This document shows, one piece after another, positions 1-5,999 of a stretch of 6,978 bases of DNA. The notes beneath the pieces are model-generated. The model was not told the origin of the DNA, searched no databases, and saw nothing but the letters and a program-made list of their open reading frames with translations. The translations under genes were made by a program, and so were the position numbers. Source of the DNA: UBA2882 sp045542735 (GTDB lineage: Bacteria > Bacillota > Clostridia > Lachnospirales > Lachnospiraceae); assembly GCA_045542735.1 (NCBI GenBank), contig JAZQLQ010000002.1, forward strand, positions 1 to 6,978, given 5' to 3'. Position 1 is the stretch's first letter; the number at the start of each line of letters is the position of its first letter.

Positions 1-20
1 GATTATAACTCGTTGTAATA

Positions 21-64
21 CAAAAAACAACATCTATTTAAAAATAATTTTAAATAGATGTTGT
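21..64 (-). terminator. Intrinsic terminator closing the minus-strand gene cluster
   Basis: A perfect 17-bp inverted repeat (positions 27-43 paired with 48-64) encloses a 4-nt loop. Read on the minus strand the 5' arm is ACAACATCTATTTAAAA, and the second arm runs directly into six Ts (27-22). The plus-strand side is followed by CGTATATAC with no T tract, so the element is directional for the minus strand. The stem is AT-rich, but its length and the T run make it a convincing Rho-independent terminator. It lies about 40 nt after the stop of the last small membrane-protein gene. Confidence 0.85.
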
Positions 65-102
65 CGTATATACATTTAATTCTAAAACAATATTACACTA
101 AT

Positions 103-327
103 CTACATATTATATAACTGAAATGCAATGATAAAATGCCCAATCCAACTTAAAATTCCTGTGATAAAAGAAATCAAAAAAGCAATCGTAAGGTTTCGGT
201 TTCTTTTTTTATCCAATTTGTTTGTTATCTTAAAAATCACTGCCGTTATGGCAATTGCCACAGTAGCCATCAACGCCAAGAAAAATATAATTCCAACAAT
301 TCCTTTTAATATTTCTAAAAAAGACAT
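103..327 (-). CDS. Small two-helix membrane protein, 74 aa, function unknown
   Basis: I do not recognise a family. The protein has two hydrophobic segments, about residues 7-33 and 46-70, joined by a strongly basic loop (KITNKLDKKRNRN). By the positive-inside rule the loop should be cytoplasmic and both ends external. The reading frame can be extended to a TTG at 342, but that codon and the next two form the ribosome binding site (TTGGGAGGG), which sits 6 nt before the ATG at 327. The ATG is therefore the real start. The gene follows the YhfC-family protease gene by 61 nt, has a probable promoter of its own in that gap, and is followed by a strong terminator. Its role is unknown; a partner or modulator of the neighbouring membrane proteins is only a guess. 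Confidence 0.7.
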   Translation of the reverse strand: MSFLEILKGIVGIIFFLALMATVAIAITAVIFKITNKLDKKRNRNLTIAFLISFITGILSWIGHFIIAFQLYNM

Positions 328-340
328 CTGATTCCCTCCC

Positions 341-352
341 AAGCAATTGCTT
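341..352. repeat. 12-bp perfect palindrome at the predicted transcription start
   Basis: AAGCAATTGCTT is perfectly self-complementary and covers the predicted first bases of the transcript from the 359-387 promoter, just before the ribosome binding site. It could be an operator for a dimeric repressor. A 12-bp palindrome is expected about once or twice by chance in a window this size, so position is the main argument for it. Confidence 0.3.
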
Positions 353-358
353 TAATCA

Positions 359-387
359 AGAATACAACACCTTACGTCTCAAGTCAA
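359..387 (-). promoter_or_regulatory. Probable sigma-A promoter for the 74-aa membrane protein
   Basis: On the minus strand a -35 box TTGACT (387-382, five of six consensus bases) is followed by exactly 17 nt and a -10 box TATTCT (364-359, four of six). Transcription would begin near 352, giving a leader of about 25 nt that includes the GGAGGG site before the ATG at 327. The promoter lies between the stop of the YhfC-family gene and the small gene. The match is by eye, with no experimental support. Confidence 0.55.
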
Positions 388-388
388 A

Positions 389-1231
389 CTACGCTTCTTT
401 CTTCCACTTCTTTCCAATCATCACAATAACAACAAATGATGCAATTGCAACCACTGTTAAGAAACTGTAAATAATTACATAAGCTGTCCCCTGTGAAATT
501 ACTTCACCAAGATAAGGCGTTGCCAATCCGTTAATCAACGGTGCAATGAAATCCACAAGGAAATGCATCACGAAAGCAATACCAACGCCAAGAACCGCTT
601 TCTTTTTATAGACAAGATAGCAAACCAACAAACTCATAGCAGTATGGAAAATAACGGTAAGCACACGTTCATAGCCTGCAAGATAAAAGAGATAACTTGG
701 TGCCTCAACCAAAGACGCCTGAATCGCCAGCAACTGTGCCTCCGCCATACCTGTAGTATCCGTAGCCGCAACTGCCTCTATCGTTTGGGCAAAAGCACCT
801 GAATTAATCATAATCGCATACAACAAATTGTTAATATATGTCATACCTACAATTAAGATTGCCTCAATACCGCCGTGACCCAAGCCGGCTGCAACACCCT
901 GTTCATAATTAATCTTCTTTTGCAGGATTTTAGCCACACCGAAACGTGCCACCACTTCAAACAAAGCCGCCGTAATAGCAAGAATCAGGCAATACACCAC
1001 ATAATACTCCGCTACGAAGGTCCCAAATCCCGGAATCAAACTTACAATATTAAGAATCGGCATACGGATAATCATCTGAAGCAAAACAAAACCTGCTGCA
1101 CCCAAAGCCAACGCCTTCCACACACCTTTTCCCTTATTTTTTAAACCATAAATAATCCACACGACTACCGGTGCAATCAATGTAACTAAAAGCGTGATAA
1201 TAATTGCAATCATTGAAGCTGTACTAACCAT
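389..1231 (-). CDS. YhfC-family (DUF2324) intramembrane protease-like protein, 280 aa
   Basis: This is a polytopic membrane protein with about seven or eight hydrophobic segments (roughly residues 5-28, 38-56, 74-92, 112-138, 175-210, 212-235 and 249-273). It resembles the YhfC family, predicted membrane metalloproteases related to the CPBP/PrsW group. Conserved-looking polar residues inside the membrane segments are the EVVAR motif (E92, R96), GLGHGGIEA (H119, E123), YER followed by a histidine (E188, R189, H196) and HFLVDF (H223, D227). This spacing of Glu, Arg and His residues is the basis for the family call; proteolytic activity is predicted for the family rather than shown here. The ATG at 1231 is preceded by AGGGAG with an 8-nt gap. 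The gene lies 77 nt after the YbjQ-family gene, and I see no convincing promoter or terminator in that gap, so it may be part of the same transcript. Its substrate is unknown. Confidence 0.82.
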   Translation of the reverse strand: MVSTASMIAIIITLLVTLIAPVVVWIIYGLKNKGKGVWKALALGAAGFVLLQMIIRMPILNIVSLIPGFGTFVAEYYVVYCLILAITAALFEVVARFGVAKILQKKINYEQGVAAGLGHGGIEAILIVGMTYINNLLYAIMINSGAFAQTIEAVAATDTTGMAEAQLLAIQASLVEAPSYLFYLAGYERVLTVIFHTAMSLLVCYLVYKKKAVLGVGIAFVMHFLVDFIAPLINGLATPYLGEVISQGTAYVIIYSFLTVVAIASFVVIVMIGKKWKKEA

Positions 1232-1308
1232 AAAGTCATCTCCCTGCTAAACTCATTCTTAATTATTCAAAAAAACGCACATAACATAATCATTTCAACG
1301 CATTAAAA

Positions 1309-1623
1309 TCATTTCACAAACTTCACTGCTGTTCCATACACAATTACTTCCGCAGCGCCCTGCATAACTGCCGAAGATGCATAACGGATATTCACAATAG
1401 CGTCTGCTCCTAATTTTTCTGCTTCTTCCACCATTCTCTTGGTTGCAAGGGCACGGGCATCGTTCATCATTTCATTGTAAGCCTTTAACTCACCGCCCAC
1501 CAAAGTCTTAAAGCTCTGGCTGATGTCACTTCCCAAATGCTTTGACTGAATGGTACTTCCCTTTACCAATGAAAGGGTTTCTAACTCTTTTCCGCTAATG
1601 TAATCAGTATTTACTAAGATCAT
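1309..1623 (-). CDS. YbjQ/UPF0145 family protein (putative heavy-metal-binding domain), 104 aa
   Basis: The protein matches the YbjQ/UPF0145 (DUF74) family in length (about 100-107 aa) and pattern: an N-terminal strand ending in an SGKE turn, GGEL at 43-46 followed by Y49, a helix with ARALA near 56-60, then GADAIVNIRY at 72-81 and a final GTAV at 97-100. The family is annotated as heavy-metal-binding mainly from structural genomics; its cellular role is not established. The frame is open to 1662, but the ATG at 1623 is chosen because GGAAGGTGA lies just before it and because the protein then begins MILVNTDYI, as family members do. The first 20 nt overlap the end of the upstream small membrane-protein gene, so the two are probably translationally coupled. 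Confidence 0.88.
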   Translation of the reverse strand: MILVNTDYISGKELETLSLVKGSTIQSKHLGSDISQSFKTLVGGELKAYNEMMNDARALATKRMVEEAEKLGADAIVNIRYASSAVMQGAAEVIVYGTAVKFVK

Positions 1624-1825
1624 CTTCTTCACCTTCCTTAATTTCTTTGATTCGCTCCACACAAACCTTAATCATCACACTGCCAAACAATAGCGGAACA
1701 ATGCCAAGCACATACTTCCAGATACCGCCTAACAGTGCCATTAAAATACCAAAATATAAAACATAATATAGTATTATAATAACAGATATCAGAATCGGGG
1801 CAATCATTTTTTTACTCTTTTTCAT
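1604..1825 (-). CDS. Small two-helix membrane protein, 73 aa, upstream of and overlapping the YbjQ gene
   Basis: I do not recognise a named family. After a basic N-terminus (MKKSKK) there are two hydrophobic segments, about residues 8-33 and 37-53, and a charged tail, ERIKEIKEGEEDDLSKY, that is probably cytoplasmic. The ATG at 1825 is preceded by GGAG with a 6-nt gap. The gene starts 33 nt after the CPBP protease stop, and its last 20 nt overlap the YbjQ-family start. The codons for the acidic tail also supply the GGAAGGTGA ribosome binding site of that next gene. The tight overlap suggests that the membrane protein and the YbjQ protein are made together and may act as a pair, with the small protein as a membrane anchor or partner; that pairing is inference. 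Confidence 0.75.
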   Translation of the reverse strand: MKKSKKMIAPILISVIIILYYVLYFGILMALLGGIWKYVLGIVPLLFGSVMIKVCVERIKEIKEGEEDDLSKY

Positions 1826-1858
1826 GGTCTACTCCATTTTCTCTTTTATAAAAACCTC

Positions 1859-2746
1859 TTAATTCTCTTTCTTCTTCCCGGTAAGAACAAGCAAAAAAAT
1901 TGCAGTGATAATGTACGGTATCATTGCAATAATACCGATAGGCAAGGGTCCTATGGTCAACTGATCCGCAAATTCGACATTTAACATTAGACCAGGAACT
2001 CCCACGATTGCATTGATGGCACCATGTCCTACGGAAGGTACCCAGATACACTTGGTCTTCTCATATAAAACATCCAAAATAATTCCGGCCACTGTAGCGT
2101 ACAGGCAAAACATCGCCATACCAAGGAAGGGTGCGCCCCAGTACTCTAAGCCGTATTCATATCCTGCAAGCACCATAATCGGCCAATGCCATGCGCCCCA
2201 GATTACACCGCCAAGAATCATACCTTTTACCCGGCCAAGCTTATCTTTTAACATGGGATACATAACGCCTCGCCAGCCAACTTCCTCGCCCAAACCGAGC
2301 AATCCGTTGATGATTGGTGTATAGGAACAGGCCTGCACGATGGTAATGATTGTTAAAAGGGGGATGGTGATTCCGGTAGACTGCAATTCTGCCATCATTT
2401 CCTCGCCATACTGAGAAGCCATATAGGAACCGCTCCAATCCAGTCTATCAGGGAAGATCAGATAAAAAATCACTGCACCCAGAATGGTTAAAATCATAGG
2501 TCCGAACCACGAAAGCAATATCCAGCCGATATTCCCTTTCAGTTTCGGAATCCACCCCATACCTTTTAAAGGAATTCTCGCAATCAGAGTAGCAAGAAAC
2601 GGCATAAACATGCAAACCGCCAAAAGAAGCGGAAATACAGCCACATTTCCGTTTCTCGCAAAAATGCTTGCTATAATCTGAATTACCCAGGCAAGACCAA
2701 AGGCAAAAATCATATAAATTGTAAACTTCTTTTTATCCATTTTCAT
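1859..2746 (-). CDS. CPBP family intramembrane glutamic endopeptidase (CAAX protease-like), 295 aa
   Basis: This polytopic membrane protein carries all the CPBP (Rce1-like, PF02517) signature motifs in order: EEVGWR (E154, E155, R159), H187 in the segment GAWHWP, and HGAIN (H241, N245). In this family the paired glutamates and the histidines form the active site within the membrane. Hydrophobic segments lie at about 9-29, 36-56, 73-97, 125-150, 172-194, 206-226, 238-255 and 268-289. The ATG at 2746 is 8 nt after GGAGG, and that site is formed by the final codons of merR, whose stop ends 3 nt upstream. This arrangement implies coupled translation with the regulator. Bacterial CPBP proteins include bacteriocin-immunity proteins, maturation proteases and proteases that cleave anti-sigma factors; which role applies here cannot be read from the sequence. 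A second ATG at 2740 (Met3) would change the product by only two residues. Confidence 0.92.
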   Translation of the reverse strand: MKMDKKKFTIYMIFAFGLAWVIQIIASIFARNGNVAVFPLLLAVCMFMPFLATLIARIPLKGMGWIPKLKGNIGWILLSWFGPMILTILGAVIFYLIFPDRLDWSGSYMASQYGEEMMAELQSTGITIPLLTIITIVQACSYTPIINGLLGLGEEVGWRGVMYPMLKDKLGRVKGMILGGVIWGAWHWPIMVLAGYEYGLEYWGAPFLGMAMFCLYATVAGIILDVLYEKTKCIWVPSVGHGAINAIVGVPGLMLNVEFADQLTIGPLPIGIIAMIPYIITAIFLLVLTGKKKEN

Positions 2747-2749
2747 AAT

Positions 2750-3481
2750 TTAGTCCTCCGTTTTCTCTTGTGCATAGGTTTCTACACAGAAACCTTTGTG
2801 TCCGCAACATGTACAGGTCAGTTTTCTTGTATTAGGTGTATGGTTTGCCCAAAACATCTGACCAAACTTCGGCTTAAAAACAGTATGGCACTGCGGACAG
2901 ATGTAATTGACAGATTTATAATAATATCTACTGATAAGGACACCGATTGCCACAACGATACACATTCCCACTGCAAAAGGCCACCAAATCCCTGTTTTAA
3001 TCCATAAAATAATAGTTCCAATCTCAATCACATTCATAATGGAACCAAGCCCTACCATTTTCCAACGCATCTTCATTAATTCTTTTTTATTCTTCATAAG
3101 ATAAGCAATGTCACCTATGGATTCAACCGAGAAATGCTCAAAATTCTTAAGCCCTGATGATAATTCCTCAAGTTTCTTAAGCCGTTCTTCACGCTCACCG
3201 ATTTCTTCTTTCAGCATCTTCCTCTGCTGTTCCAAAAGAAGGGAAATAACGCTTCCCGGATCCTCTTCTTTTAACAGTTCGGCAATGCTGTTGATGGGTA
3301 AATCCAACTCACGTAAAAAACAGATGATTTTCATCTTGCGAAGGTCTTCATCATTATAAAGACGTCTTCCGCCTTCCGTTAATTCACTGGGTACGAGAAT
3401 ACCTCTCGTATCGTAATATTGAACGGTACGGACCGTCACTTCACAAAGCTTGGCAATTTCTCCTGTTGTGTATTTTGACAT
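2750..3481 (-). CDS. MerR family transcriptional regulator with two membrane helices and a C-terminal zinc ribbon, 243 aa
   Basis: Residues 1-70 are a clear MerR DNA-binding domain: the helix-turn-helix around 5-24 (TTGEIAKLCEVTVRTVQYYD), then the wing with GGRRLY at 37-42. Residues about 80-110 form the charged dimerisation coiled coil. The protein then departs from ordinary MerR: hydrophobic segments at about 142-161 and 166-186, separated by a very short loop, should form a membrane hairpin that returns the C-terminus to the cytoplasm. The C-terminal domain has paired cysteines C195/C198 and C223/C226, plus H214, H228 and C232, a zinc-ribbon pattern. MerR proteins usually bind a ligand or metal at the C-terminus and activate promoters with long spacers; a promoter of that kind lies just upstream. 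AAAGGAGG lies 8 nt before the ATG. The gene is coupled to the CPBP protease gene. The effector is unknown. Confidence 0.9.
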   Translation of the reverse strand: MSKYTTGEIAKLCEVTVRTVQYYDTRGILVPSELTEGGRRLYNDEDLRKMKIICFLRELDLPINSIAELLKEEDPGSVISLLLEQQRKMLKEEIGEREERLKKLEELSSGLKNFEHFSVESIGDIAYLMKNKKELMKMRWKMVGLGSIMNVIEIGTIILWIKTGIWWPFAVGMCIVVAIGVLISRYYYKSVNYICPQCHTVFKPKFGQMFWANHTPNTRKLTCTCCGHKGFCVETYAQEKTED

Positions 3482-3505
3482 CGCTCTCGCCTCCTTTCAA
3501 CGCCC

Positions 3506-3536
3506 ATTTTAGGACGTTACGCAGCGTCACAAGCAA
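3506..3536 (-). promoter_or_regulatory. MerR-type promoter with 19-bp spacer and centred operator dyad, upstream of merR
   Basis: On the minus strand a -35 box TTGCTT (3536-3531) and a -10 box TAAAAT (3511-3506, five of six consensus bases) are 19 bp apart, longer than the usual 17. The spacer contains a 16-bp imperfect dyad, GACGCTGCGTAACGTC (3528-3513), in which 12 of 16 positions are symmetric, and its centre falls within 1 bp of the spacer's centre. This is the layout at which MerR-family activators bind and untwist DNA. The predicted start near 3499 gives a leader of only about 18 nt, just enough for the AAAGGAGG site (3497-3490). Autoregulation by the adjacent merR product is the natural reading, though not proven. 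Confidence 0.7.
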
Positions 3537-3546
3537 TACGTGACGC
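3524..3546. repeat. Inverted repeat GCGTCAC/GTGACGC overlapping the merR promoter
   Basis: GCGTCAC at 3524-3530 is repeated in inverse orientation as GTGACGC at 3540-3546, with a 9-nt gap that contains the -35 box. The inner copy shares its bases with one half of the dyad inside the promoter spacer, so this intergenic region holds three related half-sites. This could be a second binding site for the same regulator or a hairpin in transcripts reading through from the kinase gene. No T run follows it on the minus strand, so it is not a terminator for the kinase gene. Confidence 0.5.
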
Positions 3547-3583
3547 AGGGGGATTTTTTGATTTTTTATAAAAATAATGCATT

Positions 3584-5923
3584 TTAGACGTATTTTGATA
3601 AGATTTTTTCCATTTTCTCCACGTCAATGGGTTTGGGCAGGTATCCATCAAAGCCTTCTTCCAAATATTTCTCTTCCACATCACCCACCGCATTTGCCGT
3701 CAAAACAATTACAGGTGTCTCAAGATTCTTATTATCCTGATCTGCCCGTAAAAGATGCAGGGTCTCCACGCCGTCCGGCTCCGGCATCATATGGTCCATA
3801 AGAATAATGTCGTACTTCTTCTCTTTAGTCATTTCAAGGCATTGTTTTCCGTCATTTGCAAAATCCACCTGCATTTCCGTACGTTTCAGAAGGTTTCCGA
3901 TTACTTTCAAGTTCATTTTATTATCATCTACCACCAGCACCTTCGCATCCGGTGCTTTGAACGTTTTTGCCGGACTTTCCGCTTCTGTGGGTGTATTTAC
4001 GTTTTTGCTATCCAAACTTCCCATAGCAGTTTCGTCAATAATCGTTTGTGGAATCTCTACCGTAAAGCAACTGCCCTTTCCGACTTCGCTGGTAACCGTA
4101 ATACTACCACCCATATTTTCCACAAGCTGCTTTGTAATACTGAGTCCCAAACCGGTTCCTTCAATATTCTGATTCTTCTTTAAATCCAGTCGAACAAAGG
4201 TATCAAAAAGACGTTCAAGGTCTTCCTTCGCAATACCTATACCCGTATCCAAAACCGCTAACTGCAGGAAAAATCCGTTTTCTTTCCGTATTCCCTTAGC
4301 TGTCAATGTGACAAAGCCTGTCTCTGTATATTTCACTGCATTGGATAACAAATTATTTAAAATCTGCGTAATACGAATCTCATCTCCGCTTAAAACAGCA
4401 GGAAGCGTTTCATCAATATCTTTTTTTATCTCCAAATTTTTACGCTTAGCCCGCATTTCTATACCGGAAATAGCTGTTTTCAACATATTTGCCGTTGAAT
4501 AATCCGACTCTACAATCTGTAATTTCCCAGCCTCAATTTTAGATAAATCCAATATATCATTAATTAATCCTAGCAGTATTTCACTGGCTCGATTGATATT
4601 ATCCGCATACTCCCTTGTATTCTCTTCCTTGCTCTCGCGCAAAATCATCTCATTCATACCCATAATGGTATTAATCGGTGTACGAATTTCATGTGACATA
4701 CTGGCAAGGAACTGCGACTTGGATTCGCTGACGGCAAGGGCAAGATTTCTTTCCTGATTTACCGCGCGGACATCTTTGGCGGTTCGCATTCCGGCTGTAA
4801 TCAAAAAGACCACAAGCCCTAAACATAAGGGAATTCCGTTATACTGCGAACTGTTGATATATACCATAACAATCTCGCCGATTCCACCCAGCATCAAAGC
4901 TACAAAACCGATTGCAATCGCCCAATATTCCTTCACATACCCATGAATAGTGTCCAGAATAATCGTTACAGTCATTATAATAATCAAGCATCCCATGATA
5001 ATGTGAGATACCAACATCGTTTCAAAGAAGTCTTTTATCTGCAAAACCTGCAACGTCGTTCCAAGCACACAATTCACGGCTACCGCAATATAAATTGCCA
5101 AATATGCGATTCGGTAACGACACTTTTGCACCTTATTCATATATGCAGCTATGGGATAAGGTAAAAGCATAATCATAAAAAATCCCAGATATACCGCCAT
5201 CGTACTGTTCGGGAATATAAACTGTCGCATTCTCGACTCCGCAATCATCCAGGAAGACGCCAAAATAATACCGTTTCCCATATGTAACAATTCCACTTCC
5301 GTCTTATACATAAAACGAACAATGATACTTAATACAGAAACACTGATTCCCACCAGTAGCATAAACATTGCAATCACAAGAGACGGCGCATAGTTTTTGA
5401 TAATATTCTGCCAAAGCGCAACATGCTCGCCCATATAAACTTCGCTGACATATCCTGCATAAGAGGAATCACTCATAAATTCAATCCTTAAAGTTTTACC
5501 CCCATCATCCTCATATACATCAAAAAACACATAGGTAATCGTACTGGTTTTACCAAAAGGCTGTGTAGCAATGGTAGAATATTCTTTACGCAACTCATCT
5601 CCCACATAGATTTTAAAGTCCTGCTGCATACTGCGGATTGCGAAACTAATATCCGAAATATCTTCCGGCAAAACCGTTTCAATCGTAACCCATTCGCCCT
5701 GCTCCGTCTTGCATTCTCCCGGCACTTCTATCACCTCTGTTGTGCCATCATCCAAGACTTGAACCCACTCACCTTCATAAAGTCCAAATTCACCGATGTC
5801 TTCCAAATTTTCCGGCGGTAAAACTACTTCTCCGATGATGAAAAAGGCAAAAGCTGCTATTATCATCAACCCTAATATCCATTGTAAAATATTCGATGCT
5901 CCAAAATCTTTCTTTTCTTTCAT
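3584..5923 (-). CDS. Hybrid sensor histidine kinase/response regulator with 7TM sensor region, 779 aa
   Basis: A membrane sensor kinase. An N-terminal membrane segment (about 12-32) is followed by a beta-rich extracytoplasmic domain (about 35-170; it includes the stretch FAIRSMQQDFKIYVGDELR, typical of jelly-roll 7TMR-DISM extracellular domains), then seven hydrophobic segments between about 176 and 380. A short linker leads to the HisKA domain with phospho-acceptor H411 in SHEIRTP. The ATP-binding domain shows the N box (N524, N528), G1 box DTGIGI (559-564), F box near 572-580 and G2 box GTGLGL (589-594). After a linker (about 628-658) comes a receiver domain with D666/D667, phospho-acceptor D710 in ILMDHMMP, T742 and K764. 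All catalytic residues are present. There is no DNA-binding or enzymatic output domain, so phosphate must pass onward or act through partner proteins. The ATG at 5923 follows AGGGG by 7 nt. The stimulus is unknown; jelly-roll sensors of this type often bind carbohydrates or other small ligands. Confidence 0.93.
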   Translation of the reverse strand: MKEKKDFGASNILQWILGLMIIAAFAFFIIGEVVLPPENLEDIGEFGLYEGEWVQVLDDGTTEVIEVPGECKTEQGEWVTIETVLPEDISDISFAIRSMQQDFKIYVGDELRKEYSTIATQPFGKTSTITYVFFDVYEDDGGKTLRIEFMSDSSYAGYVSEVYMGEHVALWQNIIKNYAPSLVIAMFMLLVGISVSVLSIIVRFMYKTEVELLHMGNGIILASSWMIAESRMRQFIFPNSTMAVYLGFFMIMLLPYPIAAYMNKVQKCRYRIAYLAIYIAVAVNCVLGTTLQVLQIKDFFETMLVSHIIMGCLIIIMTVTIILDTIHGYVKEYWAIAIGFVALMLGGIGEIVMVYINSSQYNGIPLCLGLVVFLITAGMRTAKDVRAVNQERNLALAVSESKSQFLASMSHEIRTPINTIMGMNEMILRESKEENTREYADNINRASEILLGLINDILDLSKIEAGKLQIVESDYSTANMLKTAISGIEMRAKRKNLEIKKDIDETLPAVLSGDEIRITQILNNLLSNAVKYTETGFVTLTAKGIRKENGFFLQLAVLDTGIGIAKEDLERLFDTFVRLDLKKNQNIEGTGLGLSITKQLVENMGGSITVTSEVGKGSCFTVEIPQTIIDETAMGSLDSKNVNTPTEAESPAKTFKAPDAKVLVVDDNKMNLKVIGNLLKRTEMQVDFANDGKQCLEMTKEKKYDIILMDHMMPEPDGVETLHLLRADQDNKNLETPVIVLTANAVGDVEEKYLEEGFDGYLPKPIDVEKMEKILSKYV

Positions 5924-5999
5924 ACGTATTCCCCTATATCATCTTTGTATTCCATCAACATTCGTGTACTTTTATGAACAAATTCCTAAAAAATATATA

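Noticed and set aside
325..342. TTG start at 342 for the 74-aa gene
   Set aside because: The TTG and the following codons are the ribosome binding site (TTGGGAGGG) of the ATG at 327.
1232..1308. Promoter or terminator between the YbjQ and YhfC genes
   Set aside because: There is a run of seven Ts on the minus strand but no stem before it, and TTGAAA has no -10 box at 16-18 bp. Nothing here could be supported.
1812..2051. Minus-strand frame with several Cys and His residues
   Set aside because: It is the CPBP protease gene read in another frame; the Cys/His richness is a by-product of the real codons, and its start lies within the protease gene.
3524..3567. Possible plus-strand terminator: GCGTCAC/GTGACGC hairpin followed by T-rich DNA
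   Set aside because: The T runs (3554-3559 and 3562-3567) begin 7 nt after the stem, and no plus-strand gene ends here. On the minus strand these are A tracts upstream of the merR promoter, more plausibly an UP-like element.
3755..4183. Plus-strand open frames of 121-142 codons opposite the kinase gene
   Set aside because: They lie wholly inside the well-supported kinase coding sequence, overlap each other in two frames, show no recognisable protein pattern and have no convincing ribosome binding sites.
5924..5999. Promoter for the histidine kinase gene
   Set aside because: TTGTTC and TTGATG occur, but neither has a credible -10 box at 16-18 bp.
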